Shown here: positions 43,747 to 52,475 of the stretch, in pieces | How positions within the stretch are numbered: position 1 is the first letter of the stretch | Layout: the number at the start of each line of letters is the position of its first letter | Assembly (NCBI RefSeq): GCF_003977595.1 | Contig: NZ_RYYR01000009.1 | Span: forward strand, 62,001-126,000 | Origin: Lysinibacillus antri | GTDB taxonomy: Bacteria; Bacillota; Bacilli; Bacillales_A; Planococcaceae | Direction: 5' to 3' | Length of the DNA stretch: 64,000 bases | Notes under the pieces: model-generated | What the model saw: the letters and a program-made list of their open reading frames with translations, nothing else | Databases searched by the model: none | What the model was told of the DNA's origin: nothing | Position numbers and translations under genes: made by a program

Positions 43747-45234
43747 ATGTACAATAAGGATAAAATTGTAAAATCTGTTCCTCAAAAAGGATTCTTTGGG
43801 CATCCCAAAGGATTATTTACACTGTTCTTTACAGAGTTTTGGGAACGTTTTTCATACTATGGAATGCGTGCCATTCTTCTTTTCTATATGTACTACGAAT
43901 TACATGATGGAGGTCTTGGGCTAGATCAAGGAACCGCCAATTCAATCATGGCCATTTATGGATCATTAGTATATATGTCAGGTGTAATTGGTGGATGGTT
44001 TGCAGACCGTGTTTGGGGAACACGTAAGACCGTATTTTACGGCGGAGTTCTAATTATGATAGGTCATATTATTCTAGCTTTACCACTTGCCTTTACAGGA
44101 TTATTAATTTCTATGCTATTTATCATTATCGGGACAGGCCTATTAAAATCAAACGTATCCACGATTGTTGGTGATATGTATGCAGAAAATGATAATCGTC
44201 GCGATTCAGGTTTTAGCATTTTCTATATGGGGATTAACATGGGTGCATTTTTAGCTCCATTCGTCGTAGGGACAATTGGAGAAGAAATTAGCTTCCATTT
44301 AGGCTTTGGTGTAGCTGCTATCGGGATGTTCATTGGTTTAATTGTGTATTACGTGACACAAAAGAAAAACCTTGGATTAGCAGGTATTGAAGTTCCGAAT
44401 CCAATGAATGCACAAGAGAAAAAGAAAGCCATCCGAAATTTCTCATTAGGGATTATAGCAATTTTAGTTGTAGGAGGTATTTTATACACTACCGATAATT
44501 TAACGATGGCGATCTTTAGTTTAATTATCACAACGCTTGGTGTATTAATACCAACCATCTTCTTTATCGTCATGTATCGTAGTCCAAAGACTAATAAGGA
44601 TGAAAAATCGAGATTGCTTGCGTATATTCCATTATTCATTGCTGCAGTTATGTTCTGGGCAATTCAAGAGCAGGGCGCAACGATCTTAGCAACATATGCG
44701 GATACGCGAACAGATTTAACGGTGGGATCGGTAGAACTTAAAGCATCTTGGTTCCAATCATTAAACCCATTATTTATTATCATGTTTGCGCCATTATTTG
44801 CTTGGATTTGGTTACGTCTTGGGAATAAACAACCGTCAACACCAAAGAAATTTGCGATTTCCTTATTTTTTGCTGGGGCATCGTTTTTAGTAATGATTAT
44901 TCCCGCACAAATGTCAGGTGGAACAGAACTTGTTAGCCCATGGTGGTTGGTACTTTCATTCTTCCTTGTTGTAGTAGGGGAATTGCTACTATCTCCAGTT
45001 GGTTTATCGGCAACAACGAAACTAGCACCAGCTGCTTTTGCTGCACAAACAATGTCATTATGGTTCTTAACAAGTGCAGCTGCTCAGGCAATCAATGCAC
45101 AACTTGTTCGAATTTATGAAGCAGTATCGGAAATTACGTATTTCGGTACACTTGGAGCAATTTCCATTGTACTAGGTATCATCTTATTAGTAATCACGCC
45201 GATTATTTCAAAAGCAATGCGCGGAGTAAATTAA
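43747..45234 (+). CDS. dtpT: Di-/tripeptide proton symporter DtpT (POT family)
   Basis: A 495-residue carrier with about 14 membrane segments. The POT signatures are clear: FTEFWERFSYYGMRAILLFY with the ExxERFxYY proton-coupling motif near 28-40, and FSIFYMGINMGAFLAPF near 157. It imports di- and tripeptides with protons. AACGAGGGGGAT precedes the ATG. Nitrogen control through CodY is suggested by the upstream site. Confidence 0.94.
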   Translation: MYNKDKIVKSVPQKGFFGHPKGLFTLFFTEFWERFSYYGMRAILLFYMYYELHDGGLGLDQGTANSIMAIYGSLVYMSGVIGGWFADRVWGTRKTVFYGGVLIMIGHIILALPLAFTGLLISMLFIIIGTGLLKSNVSTIVGDMYAENDNRRDSGFSIFYMGINMGAFLAPFVVGTIGEEISFHLGFGVAAIGMFIGLIVYYVTQKKNLGLAGIEVPNPMNAQEKKKAIRNFSLGIIAILVVGGILYTTDNLTMAIFSLIITTLGVLIPTIFFIVMYRSPKTNKDEKSRLLAYIPLFIAAVMFWAIQEQGATILATYADTRTDLTVGSVELKASWFQSLNPLFIIMFAPLFAWIWLRLGNKQPSTPKKFAISLFFAGASFLVMIIPAQMSGGTELVSPWWLVLSFFLVVVGELLLSPVGLSATTKLAPAAFAAQTMSLWFLTSAAAQAINAQLVRIYEAVSEITYFGTLGAISIVLGIILLVITPIISKAMRGVN

Positions 45235-45240
45235 TAGTAG

Positions 45241-45272
45241 ACCGAAGTGAAGTGACGCACTTCGGTTTTTTA
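45241..45272 (+). terminator. Terminator after dtpT
   Basis: ACCGAAGTG and CACTTCGGT form a 9-bp stem, followed by TTTTTATTAT. Confidence 0.9.
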
Positions 45273-45419
45273 TTATCGTTTATATAAAACTAGTTATTCT
45301 GTCATGAAGGATAAGAGAAGGGGTAAGACTTAAGCATAAAATATTGAATGAAAGACACTTATTCAATTACTAATTCGTTAGATAATGGTACCCTTTAATC
45401 ATGAAAGGATGGGATAATA

Positions 45420-46283
45420 GTGAAAAAATGGTCAACAGTTTTACTAGCAACACTACTAGCATTAGTACTTGCAGCTTGTGGAGATAAGGCAGAACCACAA
45501 ACGGGCACGAAAGAAGAAAATAAAAGTGAAGTTACATTAGAAGAAGTTTATAAAAAAGCAATGGAACGCCAAAATGAATTAGAAAGTGTAAGCGCTGATT
45601 TGAAGTTAGATCAAACGTTAGCTTTTGGTTCAGGGGACGAAAGCTTTGATATGACATCTAAAAGTGAAATGAAAATGGATACAATTGTCGAGCCACTTTC
45701 GATGTATATGAATGGAACAATGACAATGGTGGACCCTGAAACAGGAGAAGACGCAAATGTAGATATGGAAATGTACATGTCTGAGCAAGGTCTTTTCATG
45801 CATGATTCGGAATCGAAACAATGGATGAAGCTTCCTTCTGAACAATTCGACATGATTATTGGGCAAGCAGCAAATCAAGTCAATGCATCAGAACAATTGG
45901 AGCAACTAAAATCATTTATTGACGATTTTAAATTTGAACAAACAGATAGCGAATATATTTTAACGTTAGATGCTGCTAGTGAGAAGTTTAAAGAATATAT
46001 GTTAGAACAAATGCAAGTAAACCAAATGTTAGGTTTACCAGAAGAAGAACAACAGTTACTAGATAACATGAACTATGAAGCAATTAGCTATGTGATCCAC
46101 ATTAATAAGGAAACTTATGATATTGCCAAAATGGATATGGTCATGGATGTGACGATTGATATTGAAGGGGAAGTGATGTCAATGTCAATGAATACAGACA
46201 TTACCTTCAATAACTTTAATGGGGTTAAAAATATCGTCGTTCCTCAAGAAGTAATCGATCAAGCGGTAGAAATTCAACAATAA
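45420..46283 (+). CDS. Lipoprotein, DUF6612/LolA-like
   Basis: A 287-residue lipoprotein with lipobox LAAC at the end of a classical signal. The mature part has an amphipathic helix (TLEEVYKKAMERQNELESVSADLKL) and then an antiparallel sheet with repeated MDM and MYM strands, as in DUF6612 and LolA/LppX-like proteins that hold lipids in a beta half-barrel. Lipid binding is inferred only from the fold. The GTG start has AAAGGATGGG upstream. The product is strikingly methionine-rich (MSMSMNT, MDMVMDV). Confidence 0.78.
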   Translation: MKKWSTVLLATLLALVLAACGDKAEPQTGTKEENKSEVTLEEVYKKAMERQNELESVSADLKLDQTLAFGSGDESFDMTSKSEMKMDTIVEPLSMYMNGTMTMVDPETGEDANVDMEMYMSEQGLFMHDSESKQWMKLPSEQFDMIIGQAANQVNASEQLEQLKSFIDDFKFEQTDSEYILTLDAASEKFKEYMLEQMQVNQMLGLPEEEQQLLDNMNYEAISYVIHINKETYDIAKMDMVMDVTIDIEGEVMSMSMNTDITFNNFNGVKNIVVPQEVIDQAVEIQQ

Positions 46284-46317
46284 TCCTGTAAACTCTCAAT
46301 GGTAAAATCATTTTTTT

Positions 46318-46373
46318 AGTGCCAGGCACCCGTACAATTCGGAATTTTACGAATTGTTTGAGTGCCAGGCACC
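46318..46373. repeat. GTGCCAGGCACC-type repeat, copy 2
   Basis: Two copies of AGTGCCAGGCACC flank CAATTCG...CGAATTG, so the element folds in several ways. It lies after the DUF6612 lipoprotein gene, where it may also act as its terminator. Confidence 0.7.
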
Positions 46374-46400
46374 GCTGTGATAAATGTTCTCACTTAGTTG

Positions 46401-46429
46401 TTGGACAGGGGCAAATCCTATGTTATAAT
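46401..46429 (+). promoter_or_regulatory. Promoter of yclNOP
   Basis: TTGGAC (46401-46406), 17 bases, TATAAT (46424-46429) with TGT before it (extended -10). Confidence 0.7.
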
Positions 46430-46439
46430 GAAAATTGTA

Positions 46440-46458
46440 GCTAATGATAATCATTTTC
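46440..46458. promoter_or_regulatory. Fur box upstream of yclN
   Basis: GCTAATGATAATCATTTTC matches the 7-1-7 Fur core TGATAAT-x-ATTATCA at most positions and overlaps the expected transcription start. Confidence 0.75.
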
Positions 46459-46507
46459 ACTCTAAATTGTTATTACTATATAAATATGAAATTTATCGGG
46501 GATAAAA

Positions 46508-47461
46508 ATGAGACTTTGGATTTTAATTGTAGCAGCAGTTATTTTATCAAGCATATCACTGTTCCTTGGTGCAACAAATATTACACCAACGGATTTGCTA
46601 GATTTTAGTTCTGATGAAGCAGAGATTTTTTATATTAGTCGTATCCCACGTCTAGTTGCAATTATTCTAGCGGGTATGGGGATGAGTATTGCGGGTTTAA
46701 TCATGCAAAGTTTAAGTAGAAATAAGTTTGTGTCCCCAACGACAGCAGGCACATTAGATGCTGCTAAACTCGGAATTTTAATTTCTATGCTCTTTTTTGC
46801 AGGTGCTAGTTATACGCAGCAAATTATTTTTAGTTTTGCCTTTGCGTTAATCGGTACATTAGTATTTATGCAAATTTTGAACCGCATCAAGTTTAAAGAT
46901 GCGATCTTTATCCCATTAATCGGGATTATGTACGGTAATATTTTATCGTCAATTACAGTGTTTTTTGCTTACGAAAATGATTTATTACAAAATATCGATG
47001 CTTGGCTAATGGGGGATTTTTCCCTAATTATTAAAGGTCGTTATGAACTTTTATATGTCAGTATTCCAGTATTAATCATTGCGTACATATATGCGAACCG
47101 CTTTACTGTAGCAGGTATGGGGGAAGATTTCGCAAAAAACTTAGGGGTTCGATATAAGTTTGTTCTGAACTTAGGACTAGTATTAGTAGCATTAATCTCA
47201 ACTACTGTTGTTCTTACGGTAGGGGTTATTCCGTTTTTAGGATTAATCGTTCCGAACCTAGTGTCCATTTTTAAGGGAGACAATTTAGCGAAGACGTTGC
47301 CACATACAGCAGTCTTAGGTGTTGTGTTCTTACTCGCTTGTGACATTATCGGGCGCGTTATCATTTATCCATATGAAATACCAATTAATTTAACAGTAGG
47401 AGTAATCGGAAGTGCAATCTTCTTAATCATGTTGTTTAGGGGGAGAGCATATGCGAAATAG
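46508..47461 (+). CDS. yclN: Iron-siderophore ABC permease YclN-like
   Basis: A 317-residue FecCD-type permease. About nine membrane segments are present; RIPRLVAIILAGMGMSIAGLIMQSLSRN near 44-71 and GVIPFLGLIVPNLVS near 238 are family marks. The same gene order yclN-yclO-yclP-yclQ imports petrobactin and its precursors in B. subtilis. Its last 11 bases overlap the next permease gene. It is Fur-regulated, judging by the box upstream. Confidence 0.9.
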   Translation: MRLWILIVAAVILSSISLFLGATNITPTDLLDFSSDEAEIFYISRIPRLVAIILAGMGMSIAGLIMQSLSRNKFVSPTTAGTLDAAKLGILISMLFFAGASYTQQIIFSFAFALIGTLVFMQILNRIKFKDAIFIPLIGIMYGNILSSITVFFAYENDLLQNIDAWLMGDFSLIIKGRYELLYVSIPVLIIAYIYANRFTVAGMGEDFAKNLGVRYKFVLNLGLVLVALISTTVVLTVGVIPFLGLIVPNLVSIFKGDNLAKTLPHTAVLGVVFLLACDIIGRVIIYPYEIPINLTVGVIGSAIFLIMLFRGRAYAK

Positions 47462-48404
47462 TACAAAAATTATTATTCTAGCCGTACTTGCCCTAATTTT
47501 CGTGGGACTTTATGCGTTTTACGATATAAAAGGCGGCTTTAGTTATGCATTCCCTAGAAGGTTAATTAAAATATTGGCAATGTCCGTCACGGGTGTCGCA
47601 ATTGCATACTCAACAGTGGTCTTCCAAACGATTACACATAATCGAATTTTAACACCGTCTGTTATGGGATTAGATTCTATGTATATGGTTGTACAAACAT
47701 TTATTTATTTCTTCCTTGGATCGACGTCGATTTTAGTAATGAATAAATATTTGAACTTTAGTATTTCAATTATTGCGATGGTATTATTTGCTCTAATTTT
47801 ATATCGTACCTTATTTAGAGCCGATAAATATCCAATCTATTTCTTATTACTTGTTGGGATGATTCTCGGTACGCTTTTAGGAAGTGCTACAACGTTCTTA
47901 CAAGTATTAATTGATCCAAATGAATATTTAAACTTACAAAGTAAAATGTTTGCAAGTTTCTCGAAAGTAAATGCAGATTTATTATGGATTGGATTAGCTA
48001 TTCTAATTGTCGCATTTATTTATGGATTTAGAATTATGAGCCAGTTAGATGTTATGTCGTTAGGGCGAGAAAATGCCATTAATCTAGGTGTCAATTATGA
48101 TAAACTCGTGATGAATGTCCTTGTTTTATCCTCTGTCCTAATTGCAACTTCTACAGCCTTAGTTGGGCCAATCACATTTTTCGGTTTGATTGTGGCCAAT
48201 CTGTCGTATCAATTTTTAACAACTTATAAGCATTCAGTTCTAATACTAGGCGCTAGTTTAATAAGTATAATTGCGTTAGTTGGTGGGCAGTTCATTATTG
48301 AGCATGTTTTTGAATTATCCACAACTTTAAGTGTCATTATTAATTTTGTCGGTGGAATTTACTTTATTTATTTACTATTAAGAGAGAGTAGGTCTGCAGG
48401 ATGA
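47451..48404 (+). CDS. yclO: Iron-siderophore ABC permease YclO-like
   Basis: A 317-residue second FecCD-type permease, the heterodimer partner of the preceding one. SVTGVAIAYSTVVFQTITHNRILTPSVMG near 44-72 and GPITFFGLIVANLSYQ near 238 match the family. The ATG lies inside the end of yclN after GGGGAGAG; its stop overlaps the yclP start as ATGA. Confidence 0.9.
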   Translation: MRNSTKIIILAVLALIFVGLYAFYDIKGGFSYAFPRRLIKILAMSVTGVAIAYSTVVFQTITHNRILTPSVMGLDSMYMVVQTFIYFFLGSTSILVMNKYLNFSISIIAMVLFALILYRTLFRADKYPIYFLLLVGMILGTLLGSATTFLQVLIDPNEYLNLQSKMFASFSKVNADLLWIGLAILIVAFIYGFRIMSQLDVMSLGRENAINLGVNYDKLVMNVLVLSSVLIATSTALVGPITFFGLIVANLSYQFLTTYKHSVLILGASLISIIALVGGQFIIEHVFELSTTLSVIINFVGGIYFIYLLLRESRSAG

Positions 48405-49165
48405 TTCAAGTAAAAGAGTTAAGTAAATTTTTCGGTAAAAAAGCTGTAGTCGATAACGTGTCGGTTACTATTGAAACCGGGAAAATCACGTCTTTTATCG
48501 GACCGAATGGAGCAGGGAAGTCAACACTACTTTCAATGGTTAGTCGTTTATTAAATGCTGATACTGGTGAAGTATTATTAGATACGAACGATATTCGACG
48601 TATTAAATCGGATGATTTTGCTAAACGAGTGTCGATATTAAAACAATCGAACTTTATGAATGTTCGTTTAACCATTCGTGAACTTGTTTCCTTTGGCCGT
48701 TATCCTTACTCGAAAGGACGTTTAAGTGAAGAAGATATAAAATTTGTTGATCAAGCACTTGATTATATGAATTTAACTGATATGCAAGATCAATTTTTAG
48801 ATGAATTATCTGGTGGGCAACGTCAGCGTGCATTTATTGCGATGGTTATTGCTCAAGATACGGATTATGTATTATTAGATGAGCCATTAAATAACTTAGA
48901 TATGAAGCATTCTGTTCAAATCATGAAAATATTACGTAAGCTTGTTGATGAACTAGGCAAAACGGTGATTATCGTTCTGCATGACATTAACTTTGCTTCG
49001 GTTTATTCAGATCGTATTGTGGCGTTAAAGGACGGCCGTGTCATTAAAGAAGGTCCTACTAATGACATTATTAATTCAGACGCATTAAAGCAAATTTACG
49101 ACATGGATATCCCAGTACAGGAGCAAAATGGCTGTCGTATTTGCGTATATTTTAATTCTCATTAA
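48401..49165 (+). CDS. yclP: Iron-siderophore ABC ATP-binding protein YclP-like
   Basis: A 254-residue ATPase. Walker A GPNGAGKST is at about 33-41, the signature LSGGQRQR near 136 and Walker B DYVLLDEPLNNLD near 155. It overlaps yclO by four bases, and its mRNA ends at a strong terminator before yclQ. Confidence 0.92.
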   Translation: MIQVKELSKFFGKKAVVDNVSVTIETGKITSFIGPNGAGKSTLLSMVSRLLNADTGEVLLDTNDIRRIKSDDFAKRVSILKQSNFMNVRLTIRELVSFGRYPYSKGRLSEEDIKFVDQALDYMNLTDMQDQFLDELSGGQRQRAFIAMVIAQDTDYVLLDEPLNNLDMKHSVQIMKILRKLVDELGKTVIIVLHDINFASVYSDRIVALKDGRVIKEGPTNDIINSDALKQIYDMDIPVQEQNGCRICVYFNSH

Positions 49166-49186
49166 TAAGCTTCAGCGTATTTGATT

Positions 49187-49242
49187 AAGTGATTTAGGAA
49201 AGCATATGTTTTGAGAACATGCTATTCTAAATCACTTTTTAA
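49187..49242 (+). terminator. Terminator between yclP and yclQ
   Basis: AAGTGATTTAG (49187-49197) pairs with CTAAATCACTT, with an inner GCATATGTT/AACATGC stem, followed by TTTTTAATTT. Confidence 0.85.
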
Positions 49243-49267
49243 TTTGCAAATATTTTTGTGAAAACCG

Positions 49268-49295
49268 TTGACAGAAATTTTTAATGAGATATAAT
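49268..49295 (+). promoter_or_regulatory. Separate promoter of yclQ
   Basis: TTGACA (49268-49273), 16 bases, TATAAT (49290-49295): both boxes are perfect. Confidence 0.8.
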
Positions 49296-49304
49296 TCTAT
49301 TTAG

Positions 49305-49322
49305 TTGATAATGATTATCAAT
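49305..49322. promoter_or_regulatory. Fur box of yclQ
   Basis: TTGATAATGATTATCAAT is a near-perfect palindrome fitting the Fur consensus, at the predicted transcription start of yclQ. Confidence 0.88.
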
Positions 49323-49349
49323 ATCGAAAGAACAGGAGAGAAGAAAATA

Positions 49350-50342
49350 ATGAAGAATTATAAATGGTTAACTTTAATTTTAGCAATGCTAGTATTAGTA
49401 CTTGCAGCATGTAGTTCTAAAGAAGAATCGACAGAAGGTACAGAATCAAATGCAACACCAGCTGAAGAAGCAACAGAAACAGAAAGTGCTACTACATATC
49501 CGTTAACAGTTAAATCAACAGTAGAAGGTTATGCAGATGTAACATTTGAAAAAGTACCAGAAAAAATTGTAGTTATGGACTACGGTTTCCTAGATACATT
49601 AGATACGTTAGGCGTTGAAGTAACAGGTGTAGCAAAAGGGAATTTCCCAGAACATTTAGCAAAATATGCTGATGATAAATATTTAAACGCAGGTACATTA
49701 AAAGAGCCATTATTTGAAGATATCGCTGCAATGGAGCCAGATGCAATTTTCATCTCTGGTCGTCAAGCAGATTTCTACGATCAATTAAGTGAAATTGCTC
49801 CAACAGTATTCGTTGGTGTTGATACAGCAAACTATTGGAATTCATTTATCGACTCAGTAAACATTGCTGCTGAACTTTTTGGCAAACAAGATTTAGCTGA
49901 AGAAAAATTAGCAGAAGTAGAAGCGGCAATTGAAGAAGTTAAAACAGTCGCTGGAGAAAATGGTAAAGCGTTAGTTACACTTTATAATGAAACATTATCT
50001 GCATATGGTCCTGGTGAAGGTTCACGTTTCGGATATGTTCACAGTGTGTTTGGTTTTAAAGCAGCAGATGAAACGTTAGAAGATTCAACGCATGGTGCAC
50101 AAGTAACGTATGAACAAGTTTTAAAAATTAATCCAGATATATTATTCGTGGTAGACCGCTTATCTGCTACGGGTGAAAAATCAAACGTTAAAGAAGCAAT
50201 TGAAAATGATATTATCAACAAAACAACTGCAGCTCAAAATGGTAAAATCGTATACTTAGATGGCGCACTTTGGTATTTAGTAACAGGTGGTTTACAATCT
50301 GAGTTAGCAAAAGTTGAAGAAATTAAAGAAAAATTAAAATAA
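49350..50342 (+). CDS. yclQ: Iron-siderophore-binding lipoprotein YclQ-like
   Basis: A 330-residue substrate-binding lipoprotein (lipobox LAAC) with an acidic Glu/Thr linker, then a FecB/BtuF-type two-lobe fold: EKIVVMDYGFLDTLDTLGV near 75 and FEDIAAMEPDAIFIS near 125. It would bind petrobactin or a similar catecholate siderophore. ATG at 49350 is preceded by AGGAGAG; the reading frame extends up into the Fur box, but that part is untranslated. It has its own Fur-controlled promoter. Confidence 0.9.
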   Translation: MKNYKWLTLILAMLVLVLAACSSKEESTEGTESNATPAEEATETESATTYPLTVKSTVEGYADVTFEKVPEKIVVMDYGFLDTLDTLGVEVTGVAKGNFPEHLAKYADDKYLNAGTLKEPLFEDIAAMEPDAIFISGRQADFYDQLSEIAPTVFVGVDTANYWNSFIDSVNIAAELFGKQDLAEEKLAEVEAAIEEVKTVAGENGKALVTLYNETLSAYGPGEGSRFGYVHSVFGFKAADETLEDSTHGAQVTYEQVLKINPDILFVVDRLSATGEKSNVKEAIENDIINKTTAAQNGKIVYLDGALWYLVTGGLQSELAKVEEIKEKLK

Positions 50343-50352
50343 GAATGTACTT

Positions 50353-50381
50353 AAGGCTGTCCATCAATTGGGCGGCCTTTC
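50353..50381 (+). terminator. Terminator after yclQ
   Basis: AAGGCTGTCC pairs with GGGCGGCCTT through one mismatch and one wobble; the T run is short (TTTCC). Confidence 0.6.
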
Positions 50382-50402
50382 CTACAATAAGGGGATATAT
50401 AC

Positions 50403-50735
50403 ATGTTTGTTCAAATGCGAAAATGGACAGTAACAGAAGGTAATTCAGATAAAGTTATTGAACGTTTCAAAAAGAAACCAGATCAAGGTCCTTCCTTAAT
50501 CGAACAACGAGAAGGATTCATTGGTCGTGAGCTTCTTGTGAAAAATGTACGTCGTGGGGAAGAAGAAGTGTTAATGCTTGTTCGCTGGGAGTCAGAAGAG
50601 GCTTGGAAGGCTTGGGAAAAGAGTCCAGAGCATATTGCAGGGCACAAAGCTAAAATTAAAGAACATGGCGGAAAACCACCAAGACCAGAATATATTCTGG
50701 ATATGGATCATGCAAGCTATACAGTAGTCGAATAA
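50403..50735 (+). CDS. hmoA: Heme-degrading monooxygenase HmoA-like
   Basis: A 110-residue antibiotic-biosynthesis-monooxygenase (ABM) fold protein like B. subtilis HmoA and staphylococcal IsdG, which open heme and release iron. VLMLVRWESEEAWKAWEKSPEH and the following H in AGHKAK (near residue 79) fit the W..H heme-ligand pattern. It follows the iron-siderophore genes, which fits iron acquisition. No Fur box of its own is visible, so it may be read from the yclQ promoter past a weak terminator. Confidence 0.85.
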   Translation: MFVQMRKWTVTEGNSDKVIERFKKKPDQGPSLIEQREGFIGRELLVKNVRRGEEEVLMLVRWESEEAWKAWEKSPEHIAGHKAKIKEHGGKPPRPEYILDMDHASYTVVE

Positions 50736-50743
50736 CGAACATG

Positions 50744-50768
50744 ACGTCCTTCTAAAAGGGCGTTTTTT
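50744..50768 (+). terminator. Terminator after hmoA
   Basis: ACGTCCTT pairs with AAGGGCGT around CTAA, with one G-T pair, followed by TTTTTTC. Confidence 0.75.
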
Positions 50769-50814
50769 CGTATTTGCCTGTGTGTTATGATGATTTTAAA
50801 GAAAGGAGGTACTT

Positions 50815-51435
50815 ATGAAAAAACTAACATCTATTTTAGCCATTATTACGCTCTTTACTTTTTTTATTGTGTTAATGAATTATGAGAAATCATTCTTTGT
50901 GAACTTCGATGAACAAATGAAGGAACTATTTTTTGGAAATAGCATTATTGTTGCCTTTCATTACATAGGAAATACACCGGTCATTATTGCAGTTGCACTT
51001 ATATTATTACTAGTATTATGGTTAAAACAAAGAAATTATCGAGGGATGCTATTTGTTTTATTAACTATTGCTGGAGGCAGGGTCCTTAATCAAATTATTA
51101 AAAATGCAGTAGACCGCCCAAGACCTGAAATGCTCGATCAACTTACATCCTTTAGTTTTCCTTCTGGTCATGCAATGCTTTCTTTGCTTTACCTGTTTAC
51201 GATCGCCTACCTTTTATCGGAAACGCTAGCAAGTAATAAGAAAATCGTACTTGTCTGGTTTACTGCAATTATTCTCGCCTTCTTCATCGGATTATCGAGA
51301 ATTGCAGAAAACAGACATTTTGCTACGGATGTACTTGCGGGATGGGCGATTGCCTATACATGGTTTGCCATTTGTGTATTTTGGTATGAACAAAGGAAGA
51401 GGAAATTTAATAAGATAAAAAGTAGCACCTTATAG
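50815..51435 (+). CDS. PAP2 family membrane phosphatase
   Basis: A 206-residue membrane phosphatase with about six membrane segments. All three catalytic motifs are intact: KNAVDRPRP (near 98), FPSGH (near 116) and SRIAENRHFATD (near 161). Members dephosphorylate undecaprenyl pyrophosphate or phosphatidylglycerol phosphate. AAAGGAGG precedes the ATG. Confidence 0.9.
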   Translation: MKKLTSILAIITLFTFFIVLMNYEKSFFVNFDEQMKELFFGNSIIVAFHYIGNTPVIIAVALILLLVLWLKQRNYRGMLFVLLTIAGGRVLNQIIKNAVDRPRPEMLDQLTSFSFPSGHAMLSLLYLFTIAYLLSETLASNKKIVLVWFTAIILAFFIGLSRIAENRHFATDVLAGWAIAYTWFAICVFWYEQRKRKFNKIKSSTL

Positions 51436-51450
51436 GGTGTTATTTTTTTT
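51424..51450 (+). terminator. Terminator overlapping the end of the PAP2 gene
   Basis: AGCACC pairs with GGGTGTT, followed by ATTTTTTTT; the left arm lies in the last codons. Confidence 0.6.
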
Positions 51451-51561
51451 ATTAAAGTTTGCCTAAAAGAATAATATGTTACTTTTATAAAAAAAGTTGC
51501 ACAAAGGAAACTTTAAAGTATATAATACTAGTATTAAAATAAAAGGAGACCGTAAACTCAT

Positions 51562-52380
51562 ATGGAAGGAAACGTCATTTTTGCTTTAAGTTTGACACTG
51601 TTTGCTGGCTTGGCTACTGGAGTAGGGGCATTAATTGCCTTTTTTACAACAAGAACAAATAAGAAGTTTCTGTCGGTTGCATTGGGCTTTTCTGCAGGGG
51701 TGATGATCTATGTTTCCTTAGTTGAAATCTTTGTGAAGGCAAAGGACTCGTTAGTTACTGCTTTGGGCGAAACACAAGGATATTGGATGACCGTTATAGG
51801 ATTTTTTGGAGGTATGGTTTTTATTGCGTTAATTGACAAGTTTATTCCGAAGAAAAATAATCCTCATGAAGTGAAGACTGTAGAAGATGTGAATGCTGTG
51901 GCATTAAATAAAGGTGCAGTTGATGAAGAAAAGTTAATGAAGATGGGGGTATTTACTGCATTAGCAATAGGGATTCATAACTTTCCAGAAGGCATTGCAA
52001 CATTTATGTCGGCTATGCAAGATCCAAATGTAGGGATTGCCATTGCGATAGCAGTAGCCATTCACAATATTCCAGAAGGGATCGCAGTAGCAGTTCCAAT
52101 TTACTTTGCGACAGGTATTCGTAAAAAGGCTTTTAAGTTGTCCTTCTTTTCCGGGTTAGCAGAGCCAGTAGGGGCACTTGTGGCTTTCCTCATCTTAATG
52201 CCGTTTATTACAGATACAATGTTCGGCATTATCTTTGCGGGCGTTGCAGGGATTATGGTGTTTATCTCACTAGATGAGCTATTACCAGCTGCTCAAAAAT
52301 ATGATGAGACACATTTATCGATCTATGGTTTAGTAGCAGGGATGGCTGTTATGGCGGTTAGTTTATTATTATTAGCGTAA
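51562..52380 (+). CDS. zupT: ZIP family metal transporter ZupT
   Basis: A 272-residue ZIP carrier with eight membrane segments. The two metal-site helices are obvious: IGIHNFPEGIATF near 146 and VAIHNIPEGIAVAVP near 172. It imports zinc and possibly other divalent ions. AAAGGAGACC precedes the ATG. Confidence 0.92.
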   Translation: MEGNVIFALSLTLFAGLATGVGALIAFFTTRTNKKFLSVALGFSAGVMIYVSLVEIFVKAKDSLVTALGETQGYWMTVIGFFGGMVFIALIDKFIPKKNNPHEVKTVEDVNAVALNKGAVDEEKLMKMGVFTALAIGIHNFPEGIATFMSAMQDPNVGIAIAIAVAIHNIPEGIAVAVPIYFATGIRKKAFKLSFFSGLAEPVGALVAFLILMPFITDTMFGIIFAGVAGIMVFISLDELLPAAQKYDETHLSIYGLVAGMAVMAVSLLLLA

Positions 52381-52384
52381 ATAA

Positions 52385-52430
52385 AAATAGGGAGACGAAT
52401 AAGTTGTGTACTTATCCGTCTCCCTATTTT
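52385..52430. terminator. Bidirectional terminator after zupT
   Basis: AATAGGGAGACG pairs with CGTCTCCCTATT, extended by ATAAGT/ACTTAT, between convergent genes. Confidence 0.9.
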
Positions 52431-52475
52431 CGTATAATCTGATTTTACTAGCTACTCGAGCCGCCTTCACTTTTC

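Noticed and set aside
49305-49349. N-terminal extension of yclQ beginning at a TTG
   Set aside because: These codons lie in the Fur box and untranslated leader; the lipoprotein signal and ribosome-binding site fix the start at 49350.
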